In this document: positions 47,119 to 61,953 of the stretch, piece by piece | How the letters are laid out: each line of letters begins with the position of its first letter | How positions within the stretch are numbered: position 1 is the first letter of the stretch | Assembly (NCBI GenBank): GCA_006538405.1 | Contig: BJKQ01000008.1 | Coordinates: 2,604,001-2,668,000 of the forward strand | DNA length: 64,000 nt | Source of the DNA: Hansfordia pulvinata | Lineage: Eukaryota > Ascomycota > Sordariomycetes > Xylariales | Direction: 5' to 3' | Notes under the pieces: generated by a model | The model's input: the letters and a program-made list of their open reading frames with translations, nothing else | Told to the model about the DNA's origin: nothing | The model's database searches: none | Translations under genes and position numbers: made by a program

Positions 47119-50100
47119 GGTGGGCGGCGACGGCGGCTGTGGCGCAGGGCAGCGCAGAGCAGAGCGGACGGCGGACGGCGGGGGGAAACACGGCCCCAAG
47201 CACAGGTTGCTATGGTGGTCAGTACCTCGTGGCAGTGGTCGGAGTGGCTGGGGAATGGTGGAGATTGGCGACGCCGCGAGGCTGATTGGCTACCTCGGCG
47301 GATGGGGAAGGCGGGTGAGTGAGGTGGTGAGGCGAGGCAAGCATCAGCACTGAGGTTAGGTCAGGTAGGCAATAGGCGAGATTGGAGGGCGACGAGGAGA
47401 CGAGGTGGCGAGGCGGTACACCGCGATCCGATGGTACCTGTACCTGGTGAGGCGGCACGGCGGGTAGCGCCTGGGCGTGAGGTGAGGTACTCCCTGTCCT
47501 ACCTGCCTCCTCCTGTGCGAGTGTCCCATTGATTTGGATGAACTCGAATGGTAGCAGGGGCTTGGCAGTCGGGCCGCGGCTGCCGTGGCGTTTCGAGGTC
47601 GCGACTGCCTGCGACTTCACCTGCCAGACGCGGCTGATGAGCCCGTCGAGATGGATGGCGACATTCAATACCTTACCGTACAATCATGTTCAGGTACGTA
47701 ATGCACACACCGTGAGTACGCTTTATGAGAGTATCTCCCCGGGCTGCCCCAGACCCGTCGGGACGCAGCGACTACATGTACTTGTCTCGGACAGCTGAAG
47801 CCCAGTCATGGTGCGTGGGTGTTGGAGACTGCTGTTGTTGAATTCAAAGGGAAGAGGGATGGGCTCTCAACATTCCCGATAGGACTTCCACATGAGGAAC
47901 TCCGCGCCGACTGTGCATGTGATGGAAGCCTCCGATCTCCCAGGCCATAGAGGCAGCTACCGCGGAGCCTTGCGACTCGAACCGCAATGTACTCGTAAGT
48001 GGCACTTCCATCAGGTGCATACCCGTAGGTCGGCTCATCAGCATTAGCACTATCGTGGTGTTTCCCATATGCAAGAACCATGCCAAAGTAAGCCAGGTTT
48101 TGATGCGCCCAGTTGTCGTCAGCCTGTCGGCCTGGCGCAATCTAGAATCAATCAGAAAGACTCGCGTGGTCCATTCTGGCCTCGGCCTGCCTCTTTTCGG
48201 AGGTCAGTCGCGAATCGAACCGGCACAGCGCCACGATAGCATCGAATACGGCTATGAGGAACCGTCCGCTCGGAAGACGTGGACTCAAAACTTCCACCAG
48301 ACCAGTGCAGCACCGGCCAGGGAACCAGCCAGTGAGAGCGATGCTTCTTATAATAGCCCCGCCGATTGGTGCATTCGTATGTGGATGGACGACCTCCTCT
48401 CCTAGGTTGTTGTTTTCCGCACTGCTCGTTGTCGGCAACTCCACGAACCACTGGCCACCTATCCACCCACCTACCCACACGCAACCCACGTGGGCGTTGA
48501 CCCGTCCTCTGCTGCCGCCGTACAGTGCAAGTGCCGCGGCACTGGCGACGAAAACAGCCGCGTGGGATCAATGCCTACCTAAAAGGAGGTACCTATAGAT
48601 GGGGCTCGCCGGCATTCGAACGCTCCTATCGGCAACAGTGAGCCTGCATGACTTGCGACAGAGCAGTCCTATGATTAGCTCGACACCTGTGGCTCGGCAA
48701 GGAGCCGGCCAGCCTCATGGTCGCCCTTTGCCACCCCTACTGCAGGTCATCCAGTCAGGAAGAGGCCATGTCTGGTCGGGGAGGCAAAACTTTGACGAAA
48801 AGGAACAAGTGACAAATCAGGGAGAAATGCGAGCGCAGGCAGAGGAAAAAAGGAGGAAAAAACTTGCTCCGTCGCACATCGAGGCCCGCAAGAGGCGATT
48901 GCGGTGACGGCAGAGAAATGCGGCCGCCTTGCCACCGCGCTACAGATCGATCTGGAGGCGAGACAAATGTCCCTTTCCCAGCGGCCCGTCAGCGGCAAGA
49001 CTCGCGTTCGACAACATCGTCAACCATGGCCCGAAGCAGAAGACGTCGAGGCTGCATTGAGCAAGTGTGTGGACGAAGATAGCAGCTGGTTCTTCGCAGA
49101 AAACCACCCAATACTGCACCTCGAGTCGAGTCGCGTCCCACACCAACGCCACCGATGGGGCGTGTGGTCGACTCGGACAGACAGCCACCAGGTGGACTCA
49201 TGGTCGTCTGCCTGCACTCATATCTCTGTGTCATCCGGCAGTGTTGATGCCCGGGCTGTTCCGAGTCTCTCTGTCAGTAGGTACCTGGACGGGGCAAAGG
49301 ACACGTCCGATTTCCATCTCGTCCATCTTGACCGGCGCCCGCGGGCATAGTAACTCGCGGGCTGTCGCTTCACTTGTTACCGTTGCTGGGTCTTCGGCAC
49401 GAGCAGCGTGCTTGCCTTAGGTATGCATTCGATAGAGGCTGGCTGCACCGAGCGTCGTCGGAATCTTTCCGATCTTGCAGGAGGAAACCGTTCGGCGCTG
49501 TGGTGATGGCCTTGAGTGCCGCCGTCCGCGTGCTGGTGTTTGAGCGAACGAGGATTCATCCGTACCTCACCTACCTGAGGTATGAGTAGGTACCTGCATC
49601 ACACGAGTCTGGTATACATAATGTACCTCCTAAGAGTCTCACTGCCGTCGACCGCCGTGGAGTGTACTCGCACCTATGGTAAGCACACGTTGGAAACTGA
49701 CCGGCATGGATGATTGAAATAGGTACACGATCCTGGGCGGTCTTCGGCCCTGAAGACCTTCCGAAAGCAATTTCAACCTCTTCGCATTCTGCACGGTGGC
49801 TCTCCTCGGCTGCTCATGATGCCAAGTTCGCACGGCTGGCCTTCTGCTGGAGAGGGCACATTGTATCGTCGCTCGAGTCCCCTGCCAGGGGCATTCGGTG
49901 CTTTGTCCCCTGACTCCATCCCAATATTCTGCTCAGTCCCATTTCTCCTGCACCGCTCACCTGGAACTTCAAGAGGTACTCAGTAGTATCTCAGAGACTC
50001 GAGGCACATGCGCTACATATCTCTTTCACTGAATCCACGAGCGACGTGCTATGCATGTACATCCCGCCAATCTACATGTACCCAGATACCTGCTACTAGG

Positions 50101-51673
50101 TAGTGAATGTACCTTGCAGTCTTTAAGGCAGAACCTTGGAAGGCAATTGCGGTTGGATTGCCTGAGTGCCTGCCTGGTGGCATCCAATTCTCGGGACAGA
50201 GCGGAAGGCAGTGGAGGTCTCGATCGCAGCCTTGGCCCTGCGCCTGCCTTCCAGTGCCAGCCTCCACTCAAGAGCACCTGCAGGTCGGACGACTGGGTTT
50301 GGTGCGGGTACGCACCAAGGCCTCGGGGTTCATGGGACCTTGAGTACGAGTACAGGCTACTGGTACCATTGGCGCAGTGGCTGGCCCCACCACAATTCAG
50401 GTTCCGTGAACGTGATGAGGCACTTTACCGCAGGCATTCATCAAGTCCCTCGTCATTCTTAGAACGGGTGGGCGGAGGAGGCGCCGGCGCCCTCGAACGA
50501 AACATCATCCAATCACAATGCCCGTAAACACCAAACCACGAGCTGGACTTGGCATCACGGCACACAAGGTACGAGTAACACACCCACGCCGCCGCCGCCG
50601 CCGACGCCGCCGTCGCCGGACCCTCTGTGTCTGCGGTGCCTCTGATGCTGATTGTGTGCACCAGAAACCACGGGAAACGAACAAGCGCGCAAAGCCAGGC
50701 ACCCAGGGCCCCGGATCGGTGTGGTCGCTCAATTGCCTAATTATCCCAAGTTCGCATGACGCCGCCGGACGCCCGCCGCAGTGGGAGGGCCGGTTGTGGG
50801 CAGAATCGTTAGACCGTGGAGCGTGGGCGTGCGGTGCGTGGATCGCCGACCCATGCGACCGGCCCTCAAGGTTCTCATTTTCGCACGACGACTCCACGGC
50901 TGGATCCCGCGACCACCGCCGCCCCCTTTGGCGACCACCGCCGCCCCTTGGCCGCCACGGCCCATCTCAACCACGACAATTTCACTGGGCCTGCCGGCCG
51001 AGCCTCTCCGCCTTCAGCAGAGTCAGACCTTCCCGGCCAGCTGCCTGCTTTCCGCGCAGATTCCCACTGGCCCGCTGCCTGCCCGTTGCCCAAGACGCTC
51101 GCCTCGCCACACCGGCCTGCTCTGCGCTGCGCTGACTGCAACTGGACTGGATCGCGACTGCATGCCTGGCCTGTGCCACTCGCTGGTCACTGTTCGTGTG
51201 CGCGCGCTTACGTGCACTTCATCTCCGATTGGGAGTACCTCCGCGTACCCGCCTTCCAGCCGCCTCCGACTCCGTCTGCTGGGCTGCTCGCCGAGGAACT
51301 GGTCACGCCAAAGACGTTCGTCCACTACGAGTACAGCCGAGTCTTGAGTCGGCAGTCTCCTCTTTACGAGTACCTGCTTTGCTCGTTGTGGGCACTGTCC
51401 AGGACACCCTCTTGAGGGTTGCTTCATGGCCCCCACCTCCACTCGCCATTATTCCGTCGAGCCTCATCCAGTCTTGCTTGTTCTCTCCCCCTCCTTGATC
51501 TTCACCCCCTCTCTCTCTCTCCCCCTCTCTGAACGTGGTCCGTTCAGCCTAACCCGCGCTTTCAGCCCTCTCCCTGACAACCCTTGAACGGCTGGCCTTG
51601 GCTGCCATCAACTTGTGCCTCCTTTTGGTAGGCAATGATCGCCGCTTCTCCTTGCCCTCTCTCTCTGTGAGCC
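47119..51673. other. Large gene-poor spacer before the zinc regulator
   Basis: About 4.5 kb between two divergent genes, with no convincing gene. TACGAGTA octamers occur at 47990, 50345, 50570, 51326 and 51365, and there is a (CGC)n tract near 50586-50620. The last 200 bases are strongly pyrimidine-rich. Its length may reflect a long regulatory region for the zinc regulator, though I found no clear zinc-responsive element (ACCTTNAAGGT). Confidence 0.45.
51479..51560 (+). promoter_or_regulatory. CT-rich tract upstream of zinc-regulator gene
   Basis: A run of CT-rich sequence including ctctctctctctccccctctctg lies about 120-190 bases before ATG 51674. Pyrimidine-rich tracts at this distance are common next to transcription starts in filamentous fungi, so this probably marks the core promoter. 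Confidence 0.4.
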
Positions 51674-53521
<1,848 letters not shown>

Positions 53522-55871
53522 ATGGTCACCTGGCGACCTTTGAAGCATTATAGAGGAGTTTGTGGCTGCATCGAGTCGGGAAGGCGTATTTGAGGCTGTT
53601 GAAAAGTGTGGATGCGACAACAGCACGATGACATAGGGCGCTTGTTATTTTGATGATGTCACGTTTTTACGAATGTCGTTTCTCTTGGCCACGGTATGGC
53701 TTCATCAACCAGCGGATAGAATGCGAGTTCCCCAGCGGAAGACGAGTTCAACCCATGTCCTTTTCGCTGCAAGTGCAGGTGGTGCCAAGATCTGATGAGT
53801 CAGTTATGGTGATGACCGCAATCAGACGATATTGTAAGGTGTTTCGGGCGCGTGCATCTTCAATAAAAAGGCATCACTGGGCACGTCATCAAGGGTGCCA
53901 ACGACTTCGAACTATTGAATCCCTTCTTGTCGAGGCTATCTTCCTTATTTGAATTGGGTAACTATCACATGTTCCGCTAGTTTCTCCAGGAACCAAGACT
54001 TGTCTTCTAGTGACAGCCATGGTGCGCAGCATGTATACCAGGGCCCTCAACAGGTACAGCCAATTGAAGTACTCATGGAACATGGGGGTTTCATAGGTAT
54101 GTTTCGCCGAGCTGGGAGTGATGAGGCCTCAGAGGTGCGACTTTCAGCACGAGTGGAGCATTAGCAACATTCCGGGTTTTCGCAGAGCTTTCTTCCTCGT
54201 GAACAAAATGAGCGACGAGACTGCATCAAATAGTCGAACGAGTGGAAGGGACTGTGTTCGCCAGTACAGTCAATGTTGCACGTGGTGCTCACACTGGGTA
54301 GAAAGCGTGTTGAACGTGGCCGACAAGCATGGAGGGTAAAGAAGCTCTCACAGGAAGGAGGGGGGGAGGGGGTTGTTCAAGGGCTGACCTCGGATCGATT
54401 CGTGAACAAAGGTAATGCAATTTATAATTGCTAACAGGGTCCATTAATGAGGGATGCTAAACCCAGGTCAATGCCGCTCACTGATCAGACTCGTAACTGG
54501 TGCCTGGCGGTTCATTGGCCTCGACAATATAGATCAACCATTACACAGCCAAACTGTCCACAGGGCTGCGCCCAGTGATGATCCACCACGCACCGCGAAG
54601 TGCTTCATGCCGAAAACAGACCGTATTAAACATGGGTGCATGCCTGTTCCTAGGTACCTAGAAGTAAACGCTAATGCTTCTTTCTCTATCCTGCTCTGAT
54701 AGCATACCCAAATGTAGATGTTCATCAATGTGTTCGGCAATTTAGAAAACACGCCCCCCAGCCGTTATGGTGACGATGCTGGGTAGGTCTGGCTTACGCT
54801 TAGGCGCGTGAGACGACATCCCCACTTGAGCAGAGCTCGGAGCTCGTGTACAAAAACGCAGGTCACGAAAAGGCAACAATAGCGCAGCGCCGTGTCATGA
54901 CATTCTACACCTGGAAAATCACTACTCCCCATTTCAGTAGGTTGGTAGGGAAGCGACTGGAAGGGCTGTTGAATACATCATCTGCGACACCCCAGTATTG
55001 GCCTTGGGCGGGCAGGACAGCAAGAGGGATAACACCTTATCCAACGGTTGACGTGACTGCGTTCACTTATAAGGAAGTCGTTCGATGATTTCACGTTGTC
55101 ATAGAAATATTCAAACATAACTGAAGCCCAGAGACAAGTAAGGGTGAAGCCAGGCATTATCAAATAGACCACAGCAATACCGTTGGAGTCTGTCGATCAG
55201 GCACTTGGTTTGGATATGTTGAGTCAACCAGCCACGCAATAGGTACATGAATGACGGCATCGCACAAGGGAGACGGCGATGCCCCTTTAGGAAACTTCAT
55301 ATTCAATTCGAATAGAACGGTCTTCGCTCCCAATTCGAATTTGCGGGTGCCTGCCTGTGTGGTGAATGCCGTCCACTCTTAAAGGTACAGACAAGCCAAT
55401 ACTTTTGCGACATGCCGATCGATGTCTGATGTCGAAAAGGGGCAATGGAACTGTAAGTACAAGCACGTAGTTTGGTTGCGTCTCAACAGATTGGAGGCGG
55501 GATCACCGTCTGCGGTCATAACGCCAGGCCTTCGGTGCCACTATTATCCTGCACCCCTTGACGCCGTCACCGCTCTGAGCCATCCCGAGCCTTGTTCTCT
55601 CGCCGCGTGATTGTTATCGCACATTGTGTCGTCGAAAGATTGGGGAAGACGGGGTGTGTGTTTGTTCAGTGCCTTTCTTTTGGGCATTTCATTCGTTGGC
55701 AGCACATATTGGCTGCAAGTTTATGACCTCATGAACACCGTATGAACCGAGAGCCGCGTGATGCCATGCAAATATCAAATCCTTTTTTCCGGAGAGAACC
55801 ACGCACACATCTAGAGACCTCTCCCACAACCAGAGCCGATCCCTCCCATTCGCCAAAACAGCCAAAGCCGC
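53522..55871. other. Long convergent spacer
   Basis: About 2.35 kb between the 3' ends of the zinc regulator and RPL35, longer than most convergent spacers here. A G-rich run (ggagggggggaggggg) lies near 54358-54374. Small open frames have no features. No gene is seen. Confidence 0.45.
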
Positions 55872-56824
55872 TTAAGCCTAGAGAGAACATGTTAGCATCA
55901 TCATGTGACAACGGGCCATTTTGAGCGATGCAGCTGGCATGCACTCCGAGTAGACCACACAGTCATCCTCTTCCAAACAAGAGAACGTACCTTGACGGCG
56001 AATTTACGTTGGGGGAAGTGCTGAGTGCGCTTCTTGGTCTTCTCCAGGGTCTTCGACTTCTCCTCGGGCGACAGGCGGCGGCGGATGGCGCGGGTCTGCT
56101 TGGGGCGCAGGTCCAGGGGCAGGTACTTCTTGTTCTTGTAGAAGAGGCGGAGCTGGGAGCGCTGCTTCAGGTTGACGATAGTCAGAACACGAGCGATCGA
56201 CTTGCGCAGGTCGTGGCTGCAGAGAGACTCCTGTCAGTAAATGATAATCGTGAAAGGTCGAGCAACCATAATAACCCCAGCACCAGTTTCCCTCGTCCGA
56301 ATGATATGCGGTGTTCCTCCTATTGCATCCATTATATCGTCCGGGCGAGTCGTGGAAATTGGTGGCGGATTGCAACGAGCGCGGTCGGTGACGTCGCAAA
56401 AAGTTTTTTTTTGGCACGTACATTCTGTTCAGCTTGGAGCCGGAGGAGGTGATCTTCTGAATGCGCAGCTGGCCGAGCTCCTGCTTGAGCTCGCCCAGGG
56501 TCTTCATCAGGTCATCCTTGTTCTTGCTCCAGAGAGCGCCGGCCTTGACCTTAGCGGTAGACTATGCGATGTTGGGTCAGCACAGTTCTTGAGAAGGGCG
56601 TTTCCTTGCGAAATGGGGCGGCGCGTGGCAGTTGGCAAGAGGTGGAATGTAGGTATGATGATGAGTGACCGCCGCGGCACCGGGACGAAGACAGACACCG
56701 CCAGCGATATTGACGATATCGAAGGCGGCGGCGGGAGCGTCGAAGCGGATTCGGGCGGATGCACAGGCGGGTGCTTAGGTCGGACGGGCGGGAGGTGTCG
56801 CTTGGGAATGACTGGACGTACCAT
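55872..56824 (-). CDS. rpl35: 60S ribosomal protein L35 (uL29)
   Basis: Cytosolic large-subunit ribosomal protein near the exit tunnel. Four exons: 56824-56822 (only ATG), 56561-56422, 56216-55991 and 55877-55872 (Ala plus stop); 124 residues, the usual size. The protein reads [19 protein letters not shown]..., [67 protein letters not shown] and [11 protein letters not shown]. Introns are 260, 205 and 113 bases. A long first intron straight after the start codon is common in fungal ribosomal-protein genes and often carries expression signals. The frame is intact and the splice ends are canonical. Confidence 0.95.
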
Positions 56825-58743
56825 TGCTGCTGTGGTGGAGGGGTTAGTAGGTCGGGGGTTGTTGTCGCAGCGGCGTGGTCGAGGGACAGTGACGGTGAAG
56901 ATGTCGCTGCGGAAGGGTTCTCGATGTCGATAATGGCGCCTGGGTGCTTGGCTACGGGAGCGGACTGGAGGTGCGGTGCGGCTGGGCCAACGCTCGGCTC
57001 GGAATTTCGCGAATTGACGAAATTGCAGTGCGGGCCCGTTTAGGGTTTTTGGAGGGGGGAGGGAATGCCTGCCAGCCAAGCTTGTGCGCCTCTCAATGTT
57101 TTCGCCGGTGCAGAGCTACCAGCTGGCGGCTGGCAGATAAGATAGTTCCACAGCTGTCATATGCTCCACTAATGGCAGGAAGTGCTCGAAAGCTGGGCTG
57201 GCAGTCGTTTCTACCAGAGCACGTACGCTGGATCCACCCATGTGGTCAGTACCCACTACACGTACGAGTAGAAGGTCTGCAGCGCCCTGTTAATGCTGGT
57301 GCGAACCACCTAAGATTCCAATGGGCATCTCTCAAATTCGTTCTATTTCTCAGCTTGCCTGATCCAGCCTCGAATGAAATATGTTGAAAGTTGACCAAAC
57401 ACTCCCTCACCAAACTATGTAGCTCAAGCGATCAAGTGTACCTGAATCCGGCATTTGTTTGGCTGTCCGTTTTACATGTAGGAAGGAGTGTCCGTGTACT
57501 ATTTGCACGTATTCCGTAGGCTCACAAGTGGTGAGATGGAGATGCTCTGGCAAAGCTCCGCTCCTGCTTGCTTGACATGGGATCGGAACGTTAAGACACC
57601 ATTCGACAGCCCCTCATTGGCATTCTTTCCATTGAAGAAAGGCGGGGATGTGAGCCTATCAGAAGGGAAATCAGCTCACTTGGTCTTCCTTCCATGGCGA
57701 CAGACTATAAGTCAGCTGATCTCGGGCCTGCATACGAGTAGACCTGGGTTTCCGACCTGCTGTCTGGTCAAGTCGGTCGAACTCCGCCGCAGACCGATGA
57801 TCTCTATCATCATGTCATGTTGCGACCATCACTTTCGGGTTCTTCATCTTCACGATACAGTCAGTTATGCCGTCGCAAAAAGTCGGGCTTTTTTTCCTGC
57901 AGGAAGGACTTGAGAGTGAATTTTGGAGGCGTTTGAGTCAGTGACGTAGTCTGCTCGACCCAGAATTCACGGGCGCATAGCCTTGGTAACTCGCTATCGT
58001 GATTCGCCTGCTTATTACTTGATAGCCTCATCATATGCCTCGGGGGCACGAAGTCGCTGAAACCACGCAACCATCAAGTCAAGTGCTTGGGATTTGAGTG
58101 TTGATGCTCTGTTGTATGAGCGAGCTGGCACGACCAGCAAAGACCGCTTCTTCTTCTGAAGCGCTCAATGCCGCACTCATACTTGTAACCTCCCGCCTGG
58201 ACCACTCCACACAACCACTCGTAGAGCGGATGAGCCGCGTGGTCACGCGGCTCGTGATACGGCGGGGTCCGTGGATGTAAAAAAGCGGGCGTGGTGGGAG
58301 ACAGTAGGTACCTACGTACGAGTATATGTAACTACCACTCATTCCCTCGCAGCTTCCAGGCCGGGCTAGTGCCCCCCCCCCCAAAGCAGCTTCCGGAGGG
58401 CAGATAGGTACCTCGGGATTACCTCCATGTCTGCATGCCCCAAGCGGGCTGCAACCACTTTACCAAGTATAGGTACGTACTTCGTACTGCACCGGACAGG
58501 TGCCATCAGTCGGGCCAGGCATTCCCCAATTCCAGCTGATGCAGCGTCATCCTCCAGCTTGCCGCGAGCTTCCGCGTTCAACCTCCACATACCCTGGATG
58601 TGCACAACGTCCTCCACCGGCTCCCACCTCCAAGGCCTGCAAACGGGAATGCTGCCACGGCCGTAAACTCGTGCCCCTGCGCCGTCCGGTTCCAACACCA
58701 TCGTCAGCCCTCAATCCGCATCGCCCGGCGCTGCACAGACACC
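56825..58743. promoter_or_regulatory. Divergent spacer between RPL35 and GOS1
   Basis: 1.9 kb between divergent genes, so it should hold both promoters. TACGAGTA octamers occur at 57263, 57733 and 58317, and a GTAGGTACCTAC palindrome at about 58305-58316. A C10-type run lies near 58373-58382. A 141-codon frame at 57488 has no features and is not called. Confidence 0.45.
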
Positions 58744-59677
58744 ATGTCAGCGTCCACAGGCAATCAAGGCTGGGCCCAGCTGCGACAGCAGGCCCGCAAC
58801 TTGGAATCCCAGGTATTTCGGCCCGCCACTGCTCTCGGCCCTCGGCGTCGCTTCGTGGCCTGTCTTTGCGGCCCGCCAGCACGGCCAGGCTCACAGCTGC
58901 TCCCACAATGTGCGCCACACGCTGACCGACCAAATCGCAGACCGAAACTCTCTTCCACACGTACTCGCAGTTCTCAACTGTGTCCAACATCCCACCAAAG
59001 CCCACCAAGGAAGAAAAGGAGACCGAAGCCAAGTTGGAGGACATTCTTGCCAAGGTACGACCGGACTCCCTACCGCTCACCCGAACTGTCCCCCTTTTGT
59101 CCTTCCTGTCTCCGAAATACGCATACATCAGATGACATAAGCCTTGGCCGCTAACGTGTCGCAACCCGTGCAGCGCGAGACAGTCATTGGGCAGCTCACC
59201 CGCCTCCTCGATTCGGAGGCCAGTCTGACGTCGTCGGCCCTCAAGCAGAACAACCTGTCGCTTCTGCGGGAGAAGCTGGCCGAGCACCGGCGAGACCTGG
59301 CGCGGCTGAGGTCCAACCTGGGCGAGGCGCGCGGGCGCGCCAACCTGTTGTCCAACGTGCGCGACGACATCGAGACGTACCGCCGCGATAACCCCGAGGC
59401 TGCCGAGGCCGAGTACATGCTGGACGAGCGCCGCCGCATCGACAATAGCCACAACATGGTCGATGGCGTCCTCAGCCAGGCCTACGCCACGTCCGACAGC
59501 TTCGCCCAGCAGCGCGAGACCCTTGCCAACATCAACCGCCGCATCACCATGGCCGCCAGCCAGGTCCCAGGCCTCAACTCCATCATCGGCAAGATCTCGG
59601 CCCGCAAGCGCCGCGACGGCATCATCATGGGGGGCTTCATCGCATTCTGCTTCGTGCTATTCTTCTTCTTCATGTGA
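58744..59677 (+). CDS. gos1: Golgi SNARE GOS1 (GS28)
   Basis: Qb-SNARE for intra-Golgi and ER-to-Golgi transport. Three exons: 58744-58812, 58941-59054 and 59174-59677; 228 residues, close to yeast Gos1 (223). It starts MSASTGNQGWAQLRQQARNL, continues TETLFHTYSQFSTVSNIPP and REKLAEHRRDLARLRSNL, and has a C-terminal SNARE motif (about 150-205; SQAYATSDSFAQQRETLANI) with the central glutamine. A single tail anchor (IIMGGFIAFCFVLFFFFM) ends the protein. Introns are 128 and 119 bases. The frame is intact. Confidence 0.93.
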
Positions 59678-60184
59678 TTCCAGGATACGATGTGCCCCCA
59701 GGTATTTGCAGACTACAAACGCGCCCCAACGAGCAGCAAGCCTCAGGGGGGCGAGGGCGGAGATGAAGGCAAACCAAGATATCTGGAAGTGGAAGTGGAA
59801 GAGGGAGAGGCTCAAGTCCTCTCCCTACAACCGACATGGCATAACCGAGGTGCGCGGCGTTCAGGGGGCGGGGGAAACGACAAATTGCCTTTTCGTTGCT
59901 TTATCAGGACCAAATGTTATTCCTGTTGTATAGTATCGGCCATCCACTTCCCAGGCCCGGTTTAATCTGTTTTCAACGAGACACCGACTTTATATATACA
60001 TACCCTAATCAGCGAATCATGAACTACGCCCGCTTTAGGGGGCGGCACCCATGCAAAATTTCCAGAGCTGCTGTGTGCACATGTGTGGGTGCTCTCGGCG
60101 GTGAAGATGGAGCTTGTTTCTACATTTCTTGTGTACAATGTCTATACTGTCCCCATGACAACGGCTTCTGCAACGCACTATGTT
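59678..60184. other. Convergent 3' spacer
   Basis: About 500 bases between the ends of GOS1 and ATP10, presumably both 3' UTRs. No gene seen. Confidence 0.5.
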
Positions 60185-61168
60185 CTATTTGGCCGACTCG
60201 TACTCGGTGATGAGCCGCTGCAGACCCTTGACCAAGCCCTCTCTTTCGTGGTCCTCGCTAGGCCCACTGCCAGCCCAGCGAATACGGCAGTCCTGGTCGA
60301 CGAGGTACGTGTAGCCGACCTTGCTGTTGAGAAGGCCGACGTGCTCGCGGATGTCGTCGGAGACGCCCTTGCGGACGAGGAAGTAGCGGCCCCAATTGGC
60401 TTCGCCGATGCGGGAGCGAATACCGCCGCTGAACAGGCGAACGAGGGCGGCCTTGAGGGCGTCGGGCTCGACGTTGATCCAGACGCGCTGGGCGAGGTCC
60501 GGGTGGGCGAGCAGCAAGCGGTGTAGGTCGGGGTTCTGGGCCTCGGCGGCGAACGAGTCGGTCTGGTTCTCGGCCCAGGTGCTGCTGAAGACGGTGACGA
60601 CGGACAGGCGGCCGCGCAGGACCGGGGTGGTGTCGCGCAGGCGGGGCCCGCCGTCCTTGAGCAGGGTCTGGCCGTGCATGTTGGGGAAGAAGAGGGACAG
60701 GTCGGGCTTGAAGAGGCGCGGGGGCGCGACAAAGGTCTTGCCCTCGCGGAACTGCATGTTGCCCCAGTCGCGGAAGTAGGGGCGGGCCATGCGGGCCTTG
60801 AGCTCCTCGCGGCGCGCCAGGTGGCGGTCGTAGTTGACAAAGTCGTCGCGCCGCTTGCGCAGGGACCGGTGGTCGATGCCCGTGTTCTCGCCCTCGTGCG
60901 GGGGCTCCGGCATGCCGATGGGCCGCCCCAGCGGCGTCGGCGTGAAGGTGTCGAGCCGCTTGCCGTAGCCGCGGGGCGCCTCGGCCAGCGGCGACTCGGG
61001 CAGGGCCCGACGGGTCCTGAGGTCCTGCTGTGTCGGTCCCGCCGGCGGAGGGTTGGCCGCGGCGGCGGCAGCCTTGGGGGCTTCCTTGGCGAGGCGGCGG
61101 TACGAGGTGCTGAAGGACCGCCATTGGCACATGAGACACAGGAGACGGGGCCTGCTTGCGAACGACAT
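60185..61168 (-). CDS. atp10: Mitochondrial ATPase complex assembly factor ATP10
   Basis: Inner-membrane assembly factor needed to add subunit 6 (Atp6) to the FO part of ATP synthase. Intronless, 327 residues. It starts with a basic presequence (MSFASRPRLLCLMCQWRSFS, then TSYRRLAKEAP), then an Ala/Pro linker, and has the conserved YFRDWGNMQFREGKTFVAPP, LFFPNMHGQTL, VVTVFSSTWAENQTDSF and YTYLVDQDCRIRWAGSG blocks. The order and length match the ATP10 family. The frame is intact. It lies head-to-head with the E2 gene, which is also mitochondrial. Confidence 0.93.
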   Translation of the reverse strand: MSFASRPRLLCLMCQWRSFSTSYRRLAKEAPKAAAAAANPPPAGPTQQDLRTRRALPESPLAEAPRGYGKRLDTFTPTPLGRPIGMPEPPHEGENTGIDHRSLRKRRDDFVNYDRHLARREELKARMARPYFRDWGNMQFREGKTFVAPPRLFKPDLSLFFPNMHGQTLLKDGGPRLRDTTPVLRGRLSVVTVFSSTWAENQTDSFAAEAQNPDLHRLLLAHPDLAQRVWINVEPDALKAALVRLFSGGIRSRIGEANWGRYFLVRKGVSDDIREHVGLLNSKVGYTYLVDQDCRIRWAGSGPSEDHEREGLVKGLQRLITEYESAK

Positions 61169-61953
61169 GGTGATGGATGGCCGGGGCTGGTGGCGTTGGC
61201 GGCGTTGGCGGCGTCGTCGTCGTCGTCGTCTCTGCGCGTCTTTAGGGAGCGGGGGGTCGGAGGCTGGTCGGGCGATTGCGTGTCAAGCGTCAGGCAGAGG
61301 TGAGGTTGTGGTGCTTTGCGAGTCGGATGCGGACGGGGCCGGGGGCATCTCGGGTTTGGTATGTACGAGTACCTTGCAGAGGTAGGCGCGATGGAGGCAC
61401 GAAATTTCCAGCGACAGCGCGCGCGTGTCGGCAGCTTTTAGGCGCGTGCACGCGCGCGCCACTGGTGAACTACAGGGCGGCCGGAAGTTCAGGGTCCTGG
61501 CTGAGCCTTGGGGAAGGGCGCTACGAGAAGTACGGGTACCTAGCCCGGTACCCATATACGGCGAGCCGTGTCAGGGCCCTCCAGGGCTGAGCGGGGAGGT
61601 CCTGGGGGGCTCGGGGGCTACTATCGGCCCGGACACTACGAATACAAGCACTGGGTGAGCTCGTACCTGTACCCCGTAACCCCCGGCCCGGTCTGGTCTG
61701 GTCCCCGTGCGACAGGTCCAGGCCGGACGGCTTTCATCGGCCACCCCAGATTTTCGGCAAGCAGCGGCTTTGGTGGGGCACGGCGTTCGGCTCAACTACC
61801 ATCGTCATGTCATGCTCCCGCCCTCTACTCCTCATCCTCCTCCCGTCGTCCCCCCGGCGTGGCGTGTCTTCCTTTCCCGTGACCGTCCATTGTAATTCTG
61901 TAATGATTCACCCTCTCGCGCCAAAAGCCTCGTAGCCTCAGAAAAAAAAAACC
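61169..61953. promoter_or_regulatory. Divergent spacer between ATP10 and E2
   Basis: 785 bases between two divergent genes for mitochondrial proteins. It has GGC/GTC trinucleotide repeats at about 61190-61230 (in the ATP10 leader), a TACGAGTA octamer at 61364, and an A10-type run just before ATG 61954. No gene is seen. Confidence 0.5.

Noticed and set aside
48599..48675. Possible tRNA on the minus strand (attcgaacg resembles a T-loop)
   Set aside because: The would-be T-stem does not pair and no matching acceptor stem lies about 70 bases away.
51000..51673. Zinc-responsive element autoregulating the zinc regulator
   Set aside because: No ACCTTNAAGGT match was seen upstream.
57488..57913. 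141-codon frame on the plus strand between RPL35 and GOS1
   Set aside because: Composition is irregular with no recognised motif or good start context.
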